Shown: one piece after another, positions 54,318-64,000 of the stretch
Layout: the number at the start of each line of letters is the position of its first letter
Numbering within the stretch: the stretch's first letter is position 1
Source: Microbispora hainanensis
GTDB taxonomy: Bacteria > Actinomycetota > Actinomycetes > Streptosporangiales > Streptosporangiaceae
Length of the DNA stretch: 64,000 bases
Direction: 5' to 3'
Assembly: GCF_036186745.1 (NCBI RefSeq)
Contig: NZ_CP108086.1
Location: forward strand, 3,534,001-3,598,000
The notes under the pieces: generated by a model
Databases searched by the model: none
Told to the model about the DNA's origin: nothing
What the model saw: only the letters and a program-made list of their open reading frames with translations
Made by a program: the position numbers and the translations under genes

Positions 54318-57300
54318 ATGACGCACTCCTCCACCACCGGCACGGGCTCCGGTGCCAAGCCGGCCACGACGAACGGCGACGTCACCTCGAACGGCGACGG
54401 GCTGCCCGCGTTCGCCGACGGCGGCGGCTCGGTCGTCGACGTCACCCCCGCCTGGGGCGAGTCGCTGCCCGCCTGGGCCGACGACCTCATCGCCCTGCTC
54501 ACGGCGGGCCAGACCTGGCCGGAGGCGAGCGAGAGCCAGTTGTGGCAGCTCGCCCGCGCACACCGGTCCGCGACCGTGAACGTCGTGCAGTCCGTCGATC
54601 CCGTGGGAGCCGCCGCCGTCGCCGTGCTCAGCGGGATGCAGGGCCCGTCGATGCAGGCGTTCCTGAACCGGCTCGGCGAGCACTACTCGGAGGACACCGG
54701 CCTGCTCAAGGTGGCGAACAACCACTTCGCCTACGGTGCGCAGGCCGACAACTTCGCCCGGGAGACGCAGTATTCGAAGCTGTCGGTCAACGTGGTGTTC
54801 TGGATCGCGCTGATCGCCACGTTCATCGCGCTCGTCGCCGCCTTCTACTCCGCCGGGGCCTCCACCCGGGTCATCGGGCCGATCGCCGCCCGCGCCAGGG
54901 CCGAGACACAGAAGATCCTCGAACGGCTCGCCCTCATGGCCGGCCGCCCCGCCGCGGCCCAGGCGATCGCCAAGGGGACCATGCTGGCCTCGGTCCGGAC
55001 CGGCCTGCTCGGCCGCATCCTCGCCAGCCCCCTGGGCAGAGAGCTCGTCGAGGAGATCGGCGAGGAGGTCGCCGGCGACGCACTCGCCCAGTCCGAGCAG
55101 CGGAAGTCGGGCACCCGCAACGGCTGGGACTGGAAGATGACGAGCGCCACCGCCCTGGGCGCGGCGGGCGGCGCGGGCGTCGGCATGCGGGTCGCGCACC
55201 CGGTCAGCAAGCTGGTCAACAGGACGCCCCTGCTCAGAAGGCTGAACACCGACGCCCCCGGCTTCGGCAACGCGTTCAAGCGCTTCCCCGGCAGGGCGTT
55301 GACGACCGGCCTCACCAACGTGATCGCCTCCCCGGCCGGGAGCATGCTGGCCAACGGGCTCGTGTACGGCCAGTGGGAGCTGCCCGACGGGGAGTCGCTG
55401 GTCGGGGCCGCACTGTCCGGCGCCGGCCGTACGAACACGATCAGCCCGTTCAACCCTGACGTGATCCAGGCGGTCGCCAGTCCGCGTACGGCCCTGGCCT
55501 CGGCGTACGACACCAGCGTCCACACCGATCTGACCCGGGCCCTGTCCACTCCGTCTCCCAATCCCACGGCCGGGCAGCCTTCGGGTGGCGATCCCGGCTC
55601 GGCGAACACGAACACGGCGGGCAGCGGCCAGACCGCGACCGGCGGTGGAACCGCGGGCTCGGGCAGCACGACCACCGCGTCCGTCGCGGGGCACCCCTCC
55701 GGCGGTTCGGCCACCCCATCCGGTGCCGGCCAGACGGCAGCCGCGACGCCGAGCGGATCCGCCCAGACCTCCAGCTCCGCGCCGTCCAGCTCCGCGCCGT
55801 CCGGCCAGGTGACGGCCGCACCCCCCAGCGGCTCCAACCAGCCCTCCACCACCGGCCAGCCCGCCACCGCAGGGTCCTCCGCACAGTCCGGCGTGAGCCC
55901 GACGAACCCCGGCACAGCCACCACCGCCAACGCGGGCGCCACCACCTCTGGCACCTCGGGCTCCAGCACCGCCACGAACGTCACCAACGCGAACGCGACC
56001 GGCGCCACGAGCGCGACCAGCGCCACGAACGCAGGCAACGCGACGAACGCAGGCAACGCGACCAACGCCACGAGCGCGGCGGGTACTACCGCCGCGAATC
56101 CGGGTCAGGGTCAGGGCGCCTCGCCAAGCGCGTCCGGCCCGCAGACCACCGCCAGTTCTGCCCCGGGTGCGAGTGGCACCACCGGTGCGGCGGGCTCGAA
56201 CACCCCGGCCTCCGCAGCGACCCCGAGTGCGAGTACGTCCGGCCCGGCCAACGCGGCAAACACGACGAACGCGGGCAGCGCGAACCCGGGGCAGGCGTCG
56301 GCGGCTGCTTCCGCTGCCTCCCCATCGGCCGGCTCTGTGAGCACGCCCGCCGCGGCCATGCCCGCAGCCCCTGCGGCGACGCAGGCGTCCGCTTCGCCGT
56401 CGGCTGTTGCCTCCGGTGGCACCACGTCATCCAGCACTTCGTCCGCCACTTCGTCGGCCACATCGTCCGCTGCGGCGTCACCGGCCGCCCCGGCCTCCCC
56501 GGCGGCGTCCTCGGGAACGAACAGCGGCAGCGCTTCGGGAAGCACCTCCGCAGCACAGACGGCCGCACAGACGGCCGCACAGACGGCGGCGCAGGCGGCG
56601 GCTCGTACGGCGGTCTCCGACGTGCTGCTCACGATCGCGCCCGACACGCTCTTCCTGCGCGACGGTCGGGGCGCGAGGCTGACCGGCCCCGACGGCAGGC
56701 CGATGCAACTGTCGGGCGAGGACATCAAGACCGTTACGGAGCGGCTGGCGGCGCGTGCCGCCGAGGGCGTGGACACGCCTCGGCTCCATGCGGAGGCGGC
56801 GGCCCTGCTGGGGGCGAGGATCGCCGAGGAGAGCCTGGGACTCCCTGCCGAGGGGGCACTCGACGCGCTCGCCCGGCTCGCCGACGCGACGCCGGACAAC
56901 CGGGGCGCCGCTGCCGAGGTGGCCGGTGAGGTGCTGGAGGACAACCCGCGCGGCTGGCGGCCCGACCGGCTGAGCGACGCGGGGGCCAGGCTGGTGGAGG
57001 AGGCGACGGTCCCGCCGCACGGACCCGAGCACGCTCTGCGCGTCGGCCGCTCCTCCGACACCGCCTCCGACATCGTCCGCCGCGCCGAGGCTCTCGCCGG
57101 GATCACCTCCGCGACCGGCGCGAACGGAACGGCCAACCCGGCGAGCGGAGGCCAAACCGCCGCGCCCGCCTCCAACACCACGCCCGCCTCCAACACCGCC
57201 CCCGGAACCACTGCGCCCGGAGCCACCGCGCCCGGAGCCACTGCGCCCGGAACCACGGCGTCCCCGACCGCGGGAACCGCTCCGGCGACGAACTCCGCCC

Positions 57301-60300
57301 AGACGGCCAACCCCCAAGGCCCCAGGCGGTCCGGACCGCGTACGACCCGGGGGAACGGCCGGGTGACCGCCCGGCCGATCGCGCGGAGCCTGTTCGTCGC
57401 CGACGGCAGGGCGTCGCATCTGGCCGACCTGTCGTCGAGTGAGGCGGAGCAGGGCTTCCTGGCGCTCCAGCCGTCCGACGTGGGCCCGGACGTGACGGCG
57501 CTGGGCCTGGCCGGCGAGCGGACGGTCGTCGTGGACACGGGCCGGCTCGGCGGGCAGCACTTCCGGTACGAGATCGGCCGGGTTCGCGGCGGTCGTCTCG
57601 CCGAGACCAGGGTCAGGTCGGGCACGGCCGAGGACCCCCACGTCGTACGGCTGTCGCCGCGCCTGGCGAACGACATCCTGCCCCGGGTGTGGCTGCACGA
57701 GATCAGCGACGTCTTCCAGCGGATGTCCGGCCCACGGCAGGGCATGGTCCGCTCGTTCCTGAGCCGTACGGCCGAGCCGGACCCCACGGCCTGCGTGACC
57801 GCGCGCTATCGCGAGCACGCGCTCCTGGACAGGCTGTGGCGGGAAGCCCCGGAATCGGAGAGTCCCGCCATCGCGCACGAGATCGAGCAGATCGGACGGG
57901 AGATCGAGAGGCTCGGGCACACCGCCCCCGAGCCCCCCTGGTCGGCGCCCCGGCCACCCACCGTATCCCAGCAGGCCCCCGGCCCCGCGACGCAGACCGC
58001 GAACGCACCAAGCACCACCGGACAAGGCGCGACATCGTCCGATCCGGTGGCGGAGCTGCGCGGGCTGGCCCGCTCCCAGCGGGAGACGCTGACGGACGCC
58101 GCCGGCGAACTGCTCACGGCGGTCAAGGAGAAGATCCGCAGCACCAGGGCGGCCGCGGCCGATGCGAAGAAGGCCGAGGATGCCGCGGAGAAGGCGTCGC
58201 GGGAAGAGGACCTCGGCGCCGGGGAACGCCGCCGCAAGGCGCTGACGGACCGCGACGTCCACCGGGCGAGCGCCGAACGCGCCCGCCACAGCAAGGAGGC
58301 GTACGCGCGGGCGTTGCGGCGGGCGGTCGAGGCGCGCACGAAGTACGAGGCGCTGGAGAACGCCCTCGACGCCCTCCCCGCCAACCGTACGGGCCCGCTG
58401 CCGGCGGATGTCGCCCGGCTGGCCCGGGAGGCGGAGGAGGCCCACAGCGCGTACAAGGAGGCGCACGCGGACGCCCTGCCGCTGCCCGAGGTCCTGTCGG
58501 AGGCGACGCCGGCGGGCCGGCTGCCCCATCTCGAACGGCTCACACGGGTCGTCAACGAGATGCTCGAACGTGCCGGGGTCGACCACCGCTACGCGCCCGA
58601 CGAGCTGTCGCACGTGTTGCGGTCGAACTTCAGGTGGCTGGTGTCGGAGGACGGCGCGCTGCTGCGGGTGGGCCGCGGCACGCGGGGCGAGCTGCGGCTG
58701 CGGCTGAAGGTCACGGACCTGGTCGAGGTCTTCGGCCATCCGGTGCGGCACTCGCAGTCGATGCTCGGCCAGTTGCCGCAGGGCGGACGCTCGGCCTCCG
58801 TCACCGCGAACCGTTCGCTGCGCCTGGCGCCGAGCTTCGACCTCAACACCTTGAGCAAGCCGTTGCAGTACGTGCACTGGGTCGGGCTGCTGATGAAGTT
58901 CGGCGTGCTCAGGGCCGGCGTCACGTTCGGCAGGAGCGAGTCGTTCAACGGCAACGCCTCCGAGTTCGCGCTGGCCGGCGCGGTGCAGGACAACGCGGGC
59001 GAGGCGCTGGTGCTCGACGGGCTCGCCTCGGCCGAGGTCGAGCTGCGCACCGCGAACGGCACCGAGCGGGCGCAGGTGGACAGCGGCGCTCCCGGTGACG
59101 CCCGGAGCCTGCAGGTGTATCTGCCGCACACCCACGCGCAGCGGGGGCCGGCCGAGGTCACCCGGCTCCCCAGGGGCCAGTGGCAGCGGACGCCGCTCCC
59201 CGAGCACGCGGTCACCGGGCTGACCGGGCTGCAGGACCTCGCCGACCGCACCGCCGAGCGGATCGGCCGCCCGGAGATCGGCAGGATGACCCGCGACCAG
59301 ATCGTCACGATCATGACGAAGGAACTGCCCGCCCGGCTCGGCGAGGCGGTCAACGATCCCGAGGGGCTGCACCGTCCGATCACCGTCAACGGCCGGGTGG
59401 TCGGCTACGTGCGGATCAAGAGCGAGGTCGTGATGGACACGGCGCGGCCGGTCGGCACGCCGAGCATCAAGCACCGCCTGGAACGGCTGCGCGTGGGGTT
59501 CTCGGGCGCGTCGGGTTCGCGCTCGGCGGGCCGGTCGGTCGACGTCAAGGGCACCGCGGGAGCCCAGCTTCCCATCGGCGGCCCGCGTCTGCTCGGCCGT
59601 CTCCACCTCGGCGGATTCAAGGCCGCCGCACCGCGGATCACGGCGGGGCTCGGCCGTTCCTGGTCGCGGTCGCGGTCGATGAGCGCGGGCGGCACCGCCA
59701 TCCGGCCGAGCGTGCAGCGCTGGGCCGGCCACACCCAGGCGTACGCGCTGGAGCTGAAGCACACGGTGACGGTGCAGCTCAACACCGACGAGACGCCGCT
59801 TCCCGCCGTGCACGGCGAGAGCACGGGCCTGTTCCGCATGCCCGAGCCGCACGCGTACCGCTACGGCCTGCCGGTCGACCGGGCGGCCGTGGTGAACGCG
59901 GAGGAGGGCAGGCTCAGGGACGACCCGAAACCCGGCGTGCCGAAGGGCCGCCTGGCCCGGCTGCCCGGCTGGGCCCGCGGCACCGGGGCCGGGCCGGGGC
60001 TCGTGCAGGCGAGCGACCGTCCCGAAAGCGTCGAGAACTTCAACGAGGTGCGGGCGAAGGTCGTGGCGCAACTGCGTGCGCGCGGCCTGCTGCCGGGCGA
60101 GGACGGCCGGCTGTCCCGCGACCCGCTGACCCGGGCGAGCCAGATCGCCAACATGATCGAGGTGGCCGAGCAGCTCTCTCCGGCCCGCCTGCAGACCGGC
60201 TATGACCAGGCCATGCAGGACGGCATCATCCTCGACCTGGTGAGCCAGGGCATCGGCCGGGCCAGCCGGCATCTCACGGTGCGCATCCGGCTGGAGCAGT

Positions 60301-63300
60301 CGGGCCGGGAGGATTTCGTCGGCACCAGCGCCGCCGAGGTCGCGGCCGACCTCGACATCTCGTCGGAGACCTCCGGCCGCACGGTCAGCCGGTCGAGCGG
60401 CCGGTCCGTGGACGTCGGCCCCGCCCTCGGCCTTGAGCCGGGCGGGGTCGGCTCGACCGGCGCGGACGCGGGCGTCCACTGGAACAAGGGCAGCGCGGCC
60501 GGCCTGACCGTCAACGACACGGGCAACCTGGTCACGCTGATAGAGGGCACCGCTCCGGCGGCGATCTTCGAGGTTCCGCACACGCTCACCGTGGACCTGA
60601 TCGAGGACGGGAAGATCACGCCGCTGGCCCAGAGCGACGACGTGTGGATGCGGGTGCTGCTGCCCTCCGATCTCCTGCCCGAGGACCGGACCGGGGTCTC
60701 GCCCCGCCACCCGACGTCCCCGGAGGCGCTGAGCCTGGCCACTCTCCTGCACGTGGACGGGACCGGTGTGCTCGACGCCCTGCGATCGGTGCTGCCGAGG
60801 GCGATGCAGCCGGGCTCGGTGTCGTTCCACCACCTCGCCGAGGCGTTCAACACCCGCAGCCTCATCTCCCACCCGGAGTGGCTGCTCGCCGACCCCGCCA
60901 ACCCCGCCACGACGTACGGCACCGCCTTGGCGGTGCGCCCGCGCCGCCTGCGTACGCACCGGGCGTCGGCATGGGTCACGGCCAGGCCGGGCGAGTCGGA
61001 GTTCGTGACCGCGGCCGACCTGGTGATCGGCGACATCAACTTCACGATGGGCGCCTACACCGCACGGACGGAGGCGCGCGGCGGGCGGTCCATGGACGCC
61101 TCGACCGGCGTGAGCGGGGCGCTGCCCCGGGCGCTCGGCGGCAGGGCGGGGCTCGGCGGGTCCGCGGCGGGGAGCACGTCGTCATCGATCGCCGACACGG
61201 CGATCTGGGGCAGGGAACGGCTGGCCATCGACACCGGCAAGCACTACGTGTTCGCGATGAAGGCGGACATCACGGTCTCCGGCGACGAGGCGGGCAACCG
61301 GCGGGCCGACGCCGAGCCGCTGCGGGACAGGACGGTCGTCTACTCCCTCCCCGAGCGCGACGCCCTCGACCTCTACGGCAGGGGCGAGCTCAAGCTGCCC
61401 CTCGACCAGGTGGCCGACGCGGTGACGCGGCTGCTCGACGGCAACCTCCAGCTCGACCCGCGTACGGCCGTGCCGCTGGTGCGCAGATATCTGGCCGACC
61501 GGGCGCTGGCGCGAAGGGAGGGCAACCCCCGGCCCGACCTGGAGCAGAGGCACCCTCGCGACGTGCTCGCCGATCGGCTCGCCAAGGACTTCCCGATGCG
61601 CCTGGCCGCCGAGGGAAACCGGCTCAAGCGGATGCACGACAGGCTGCCGGACCTCGCCAGCCCCGTGGACGTCCCCGACCTCTATCGGGACTCCCTCGGC
61701 GAGAGCACCGTGAAGAAGACCGCCCTCAAGGCCCCGGACGGCACGCCGACCCACGTGCTCGACCAGGTGCTCGGCCAGATCGGCAAGGTCGCGCCCGGTG
61801 CGCTGAAGCGTGACCCCGTCCTGCTGCGCAGCCTGTTCGGCGACTTCGCCGGCAAACGCTGGTGGGGCAAGATCGACGCGATGAGCGGCGAGGAGGGCTT
61901 CGTCAAGACGTACTCGCTCAAGATCGGCCCCCACCTCACCGAGGAGGTCACGGTCAGGATCAGGGCGGTGCTCCACGGCGACGAGGCGAGCTACGGCGGG
62001 AACGTCCACAACTTCGGCCAGATCCTCCAGGACTACACGTACACGCAGGAGGACCGCACCGAGTCGTCGGGCAAGACGTTCGGCGGCAGCGGGAACGCCG
62101 GGGCGGGCCAGGCCGCAGGCAGCGGCGGCAGGGCGGCCGCCACCGACCGCTCGCACACCGGCACGGCCTCCACCGGCACCCAGCGGACCCGCATCCAGCG
62201 CGCGGCGGCGTTCCGCGGCGGGCAGCTCGTCGAGCACCCGGTGACCGTCATGATCGAGGTCGAACGCACGTCGGGCTCCCTGCGCGGCGCCGTGGCCGCG
62301 ACCACCCGCGTCCCCCGGACCAGCCATGTCACGCTGGACGGCACGATGGCCCGGGTGCTGCCGGACGGCATGGTGGCCAAGAAGGGCACGGTCGCCGAGC
62401 GGCCGCCCGCCCCGCCCGACGTGCGGCGGGTCGCGCCGCCCGAGGTCTTCGTGACCGAGCGGCTCAAGGCCGACGGGCTGCTGCGCGCCGTGTTCGACCG
62501 GCTCTCCCGGCAGGACCTGATCGGCGGGGCCGCCGCCATGGAGCACTACGCGGCGCTGGCCAAGACGCTCACCGGTCCCGGGCTCACGACCCGGCTTGAG
62601 CGGATGACCGGCCCCGACGGGCACCGGCTCCTCCGGCTGCCCATGCCGGGCCGGCCGGGCCAGATGGTTGACGTGCGCATCCACGCCGACCTGTCCGAGC
62701 CCGACCCGGTGGCGCTGGGCCTGCAGGACACCGAGCTGGGGCAGGTGGACCGCGAGCAGAACACGGCAGGCACGGCCACCGACCGAGGGCAGATGACGCC
62801 GCTCGGCCGCACGTACAGCGGGGGGAGCGCCGTGGGCGCCGGCGCCGACCTCGGTGCCGGGGACCAGACCGCGCAGTCGAGCTCGGGCAGCGGCGGCAAC
62901 CGCGACGAGACCAGCGTCTTCGAGAAGGGCACCGGGGCCAAGGTGCGGTTCCGGGTCGACTTCGACCTCCGGTTCGAGGTGCGCCAGGTGGCGCGCGACG
63001 GAGCGGAGACGGTGGTGCGGACCGTGGCCGTCCCCCGCGGCGCGACCGGCACGGCCCACCTGATCATGTTCCAGCACGCGCTGGAGGAGATGCTGGCGAA
63101 CCGCGAGGCCGGCGCCGCCCGGCCCCTGTGGGACTTCAACCGGCAGCACGCCACGACACCCGGCGTCTTCTTCTCCCACGACCGCGTGCGCGAGATGGCC
63201 ACGAGACATCCGTCGTACGACCCGGCGGAGCCCGCCACGCTCACCAAGGCGATGGCCGAGGCGCTCAGAGGGCGCACCGGGACGCGTCCCGTGGGCATCG

Positions 63301-64000
63301 TCGCCGACGCCGGCCAGACGGGTTCGACGGCTCTGGTGGAGGAGGCCAGGCTGCTCGCCCGCGACCTCGGCGCCGACGTCCACCTCCATCTCACGCTGCC
63401 CGACGGCACCGTCGAGCGCCACCGCGCCACGCCCGTGGGCGAGCTGTCCGGCAACCCCTTCGCCGAGGCGCTCGGCACGGTGCCGCCCGACCTGGTGGCG
63501 CTGGCCGAGCGGCACGGCCTCGACCTGCGCGACCTGTACGGCGGGCGGCCGAGCGGGTTCGCCGACCGGATCGCCGAACGGCTCGACTCCCTCGGCGTCG
63601 CCCGGCCCGCGCAGGCCGACCCGGGATGGCCGGTGCCCGAGACGGCCGCGGACGGCACCTGGGGCGGCAACCCCTCCATCACCTCGCCCGGCTCCGTGAC
63701 GGCCCAGCCCATCCCGAAGACCGCGTTCGTGGCCGACGGCCGGGCCCCGCACCTGCCCGACCTGTCGCACGCCGAGATCCCCGCGGCCGTCGCCGACCTG
63801 CGCCCGGCGGACTTCGGCCGGGGCCTGCACGCCCTGGGCGCGACGCCGGACGGCAAGGTCATCACCGCGGAGACCGTCAGGTCCGGCGCGGAAGGCTTCC
63901 TCGTGCTGATCGAGGACCCCGGCGGCGGCCGCCCCGCCCGTACGGAACTCGGGTCGGGCGGGCGTCCGAACGTGATCCGGCTGTCGCCGAGGCTGTCCCC
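54318..64000 (+). CDS. Giant modular CpnT-like WXG-type protein (C-terminus beyond window)
   Basis: Open for 3,227 codons from ATG 54318 to the window edge, without a stop in this frame. N-terminal WXG-like domain (about 35-150: QTWPEASESQLWQLARAHRS) and a hydrophobic helix at 157-180 (VNVVFWIALIATFIALVAAF); low-complexity Ala/Ser/Thr/Gly region 410-770; head module near 1023-1121 (LFVADGRASHLADLSSSEAE); coiled-coil region about 1235-1400; then six beta-rich cassettes from 1499 to 2905. The head module begins again at about 3135 (AFVADGRAPHLPDLSHAEIP). Only one in-frame Cys codon was noticed (57792). Likely exported as a large effector with its final domain outside the window. Confidence 0.85.
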   Translation, partial: MTHSSTTGTGSGAKPATTNGDVTSNGDGLPAFADGGGSVVDVTPAWGESLPAWADDLIALLTAGQTWPEASESQLWQLARAHRSATVNVVQSVDPVGAAAVAVLSGMQGPSMQAFLNRLGEHYSEDTGLLKVANNHFAYGAQADNFARETQYSKLSVNVVFWIALIATFIALVAAFYSAGASTRVIGPIAARARAETQKILERLALMAGRPAAAQAIAKGTMLASVRTGLLGRILASPLGRELVEEIGEEVAGDALAQSEQRKSGTRNGWDWKMTSATALGAAGGAGVGMRVAHPVSKLVNRTPLLRRLNTDAPGFGNAFKRFPGRALTTGLTNVIASPAGSMLANGLVYGQWELPDGESLVGAALSGAGRTNTISPFNPDVIQAVASPRTALASAYDTSVHTDLTRALSTPSPNPTAGQPSGGDPGSANTNTAGSGQTATGGGTAGSGSTTTASVAGHPSGGSATPSGAGQTAAATPSGSAQTSSSAPSSSAPSGQVTAAPPSGSNQPSTTGQPATAGSSAQSGVSPTNPGTATTANAGATTSGTSGSSTATNVTNANATGATSATSATNAGNATNAGNATNATSAAGTTAANPGQGQGASPSASGPQTTASSAPGASGTTGAAGSNTPASAATPSASTSGPANAANTTNAGSANPGQASAAASAASPSAGSVSTPAAAMPAAPAATQASASPSAVASGGTTSSSTSSATSSATSSAAASPAAPASPAASSGTNSGSASGSTSAAQTAAQTAAQTAAQAAARTAVSDVLLTIAPDTLFLRDGRGARLTGPDGRPMQLSGEDIKTVTERLAARAAEGVDTPRLHAEAAALLGARIAEESLGLPAEGALDALARLADATPDNRGAAAEVAGEVLEDNPRGWRPDRLSDAGARLVEEATVPPHGPEHALRVGRSSDTASDIVRRAEALAGITSATGANGTANPASGGQTAAPASNTTPASNTAPGTTAPGATAPGATAPGTTASPTAGTAPATNSAQTANPQGPRRSGPRTTRGNGRVTARPIARSLFVADGRASHLADLSSSEAEQGFLALQPSDVGPDVTALGLAGERTVVVDTGRLGGQHFRYEIGRVRGGRLAETRVRSGTAEDPHVVRLSPRLANDILPRVWLHEISDVFQRMSGPRQGMVRSFLSRTAEPDPTACVTARYREHALLDRLWREAPESESPAIAHEIEQIGREIERLGHTAPEPPWSAPRPPTVSQQAPGPATQTANAPSTTGQGATSSDPVAELRGLARSQRETLTDAAGELLTAVKEKIRSTRAAAADAKKAEDAAEKASREEDLGAGERRRKALTDRDVHRASAERARHSKEAYARALRRAVEARTKYEALENALDALPANRTGPLPADVARLAREAEEAHSAYKEAHADALPLPEVLSEATPAGRLPHLERLTRVVNEMLERAGVDHRYAPDELSHVLRSNFRWLVSEDGALLRVGRGTRGELRLRLKVTDLVEVFGHPVRHSQSMLGQLPQGGRSASVTANRSLRLAPSFDLNTLSKPLQYVHWVGLLMKFGVLRAGVTFGRSESFNGNASEFALAGAVQDNAGEALVLDGLASAEVELRTANGTERAQVDSGAPGDARSLQVYLPHTHAQRGPAEVTRLPRGQWQRTPLPEHAVTGLTGLQDLADRTAERIGRPEIGRMTRDQIVTIMTKELPARLGEAVNDPEGLHRPITVNGRVVGYVRIKSEVVMDTARPVGTPSIKHRLERLRVGFSGASGSRSAGRSVDVKGTAGAQLPIGGPRLLGRLHLGGFKAAAPRITAGLGRSWSRSRSMSAGGTAIRPSVQRWAGHTQAYALELKHTVTVQLNTDETPLPAVHGESTGLFRMPEPHAYRYGLPVDRAAVVNAEEGRLRDDPKPGVPKGRLARLPGWARGTGAGPGLVQASDRPESVENFNEVRAKVVAQLRARGLLPGEDGRLSRDPLTRASQIANMIEVAEQLSPARLQTGYDQAMQDGIILDLVSQGIGRASRHLTVRIRLEQSGREDFVGTSAAEVAADLDISSETSGRTVSRSSGRSVDVGPALGLEPGGVGSTGADAGVHWNKGSAAGLTVNDTGNLVTLIEGTAPAAIFEVPHTLTVDLIEDGKITPLAQSDDVWMRVLLPSDLLPEDRTGVSPRHPTSPEALSLATLLHVDGTGVLDALRSVLPRAMQPGSVSFHHLAEAFNTRSLISHPEWLLADPANPATTYGTALAVRPRRLRTHRASAWVTARPGESEFVTAADLVIGDINFTMGAYTARTEARGGRSMDASTGVSGALPRALGGRAGLGGSAAGSTSSSIADTAIWGRERLAIDTGKHYVFAMKADITVSGDEAGNRRADAEPLRDRTVVYSLPERDALDLYGRGELKLPLDQVADAVTRLLDGNLQLDPRTAVPLVRRYLADRALARREGNPRPDLEQRHPRDVLADRLAKDFPMRLAAEGNRLKRMHDRLPDLASPVDVPDLYRDSLGESTVKKTALKAPDGTPTHVLDQVLGQIGKVAPGALKRDPVLLRSLFGDFAGKRWWGKIDAMSGEEGFVKTYSLKIGPHLTEEVTVRIRAVLHGDEASYGGNVHNFGQILQDYTYTQEDRTESSGKTFGGSGNAGAGQAAGSGGRAAATDRSHTGTASTGTQRTRIQRAAAFRGGQLVEHPVTVMIEVERTSGSLRGAVAATTRVPRTSHVTLDGTMARVLPDGMVAKKGTVAERPPAPPDVRRVAPPEVFVTERLKADGLLRAVFDRLSRQDLIGGAAAMEHYAALAKTLTGPGLTTRLERMTGPDGHRLLRLPMPGRPGQMVDVRIHADLSEPDPVALGLQDTELGQVDREQNTAGTATDRGQMTPLGRTYSGGSAVGAGADLGAGDQTAQSSSGSGGNRDETSVFEKGTGAKVRFRVDFDLRFEVRQVARDGAETVVRTVAVPRGATGTAHLIMFQHALEEMLANREAGAARPLWDFNRQHATTPGVFFSHDRVREMATRHPSYDPAEPATLTKAMAEALRGRTGTRPVGIVADAGQTGSTALVEEARLLARDLGADVHLHLTLPDGTVERHRATPVGELSGNPFAEALGTVPPDLVALAERHGLDLRDLYGGRPSGFADRIAERLDSLGVARPAQADPGWPVPETAADGTWGGNPSITSPGSVTAQPIPKTAFVADGRAPHLPDLSHAEIPAAVADLRPADFGRGLHALGATPDGKVITAETVRSGAEGFLVLIEDPGGGRPARTELGSGGRPNVIRLSPRLS

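Noticed and set aside
54318..54860. LXG toxin head
   Set aside because: No clear LXG motif; the Trp pattern and one hydrophobic helix fit CpnT-like WXG heads of actinomycetes better.
56478..60959. A long minus-strand open frame opposite the giant gene
   Set aside because: It mirrors the codon bias of the plus-strand gene (Pro/Arg/Ala/Gly-rich with no recognisable domain), has no ribosome site, and the plus strand carries a continuous coding frame; typical shadow of GC-rich coding DNA.
61182..63830. Second long minus-strand frame opposite the giant gene
   Set aside because: Same reasoning: low-complexity Arg/Gly/Val composition and no motif; antisense shadow.

Overview
The window is high-GC actinobacterial DNA: GTG starts are common, genes are tightly packed with 4-nt ATGA or GTGA overlaps, and the gene families are typical of filamentous actinomycetes. 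A mycosin, EccC/EccD, a SapA-like domain and many WXG proteins suggest a Streptosporangiales-type organism (inference; no rRNA or marker gene is present). No tRNA, rRNA or CRISPR array was seen.

Region 1 (1-7.4 kb) holds a divergent MarR/MFS pair around a periodic operator array, a membrane-anchored fusion of a sigma-factor-like head and a beta-propeller-like tail, a small cupin, adenosine deaminase translationally coupled to a PH-like membrane protein, and a polytopic membrane protein that may be a truncated sensor kinase. Region 2 (7.4-11.4 kb) is a mobile scar. An intact IS701-type element with a CTAG target duplication sits inside a broken IS630-type transposase gene. Around it are small ORFs, gene fragments and the C-terminal stub of an FtsX-type permease. 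Region 3 (11.5-31.7 kb) is mostly metabolism and regulation: phosphohexomutase, purine nucleoside phosphorylase, a gamma-glutamylcyclotransferase-like protein, LpdA-type flavoprotein, MFS/ROK pair, pentapeptide-repeat and TPM membrane proteins sharing a helical domain, acyl-CoA carboxylase alpha chain, mycosin, a pseudokinase-SapA fusion, HxlR/MFS pair, XRE regulator, and a short-chain dehydrogenase carrying two compensating frameshifts.

Region 4 (31.8-64 kb) is a type VII (ESX) secretion locus, with a few regulators and small enzymes inserted. It encodes the three-ATPase motor EccC, the channel EccD, an EsxA/EsxB-like WXG100 pair, and about ten further WXG-type or ESX-associated proteins. 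These include a WXG-lytic transglycosylase fusion and three Gly-rich proteins with a common acidic/aromatic C-terminal signature. Four YbaB/EbfC-fold proteins and an SseB-domain protein are interspersed. The locus ends in a giant CpnT-like WXG protein, open for at least 3,227 codons when the window stops; it begins to repeat its own internal module about 6.3 kb after the first copy. EccB and EccE are not in the window. The simplest reading is a secretion machine, its cell-wall remodeller, candidate chaperones or adaptors and a very large modular exported effector encoded side by side.

A recurring oddity is short tandem arrays (16-105 bp units) just 3' of genes, several of which copy the last codons and the stop codon of the neighbouring gene.
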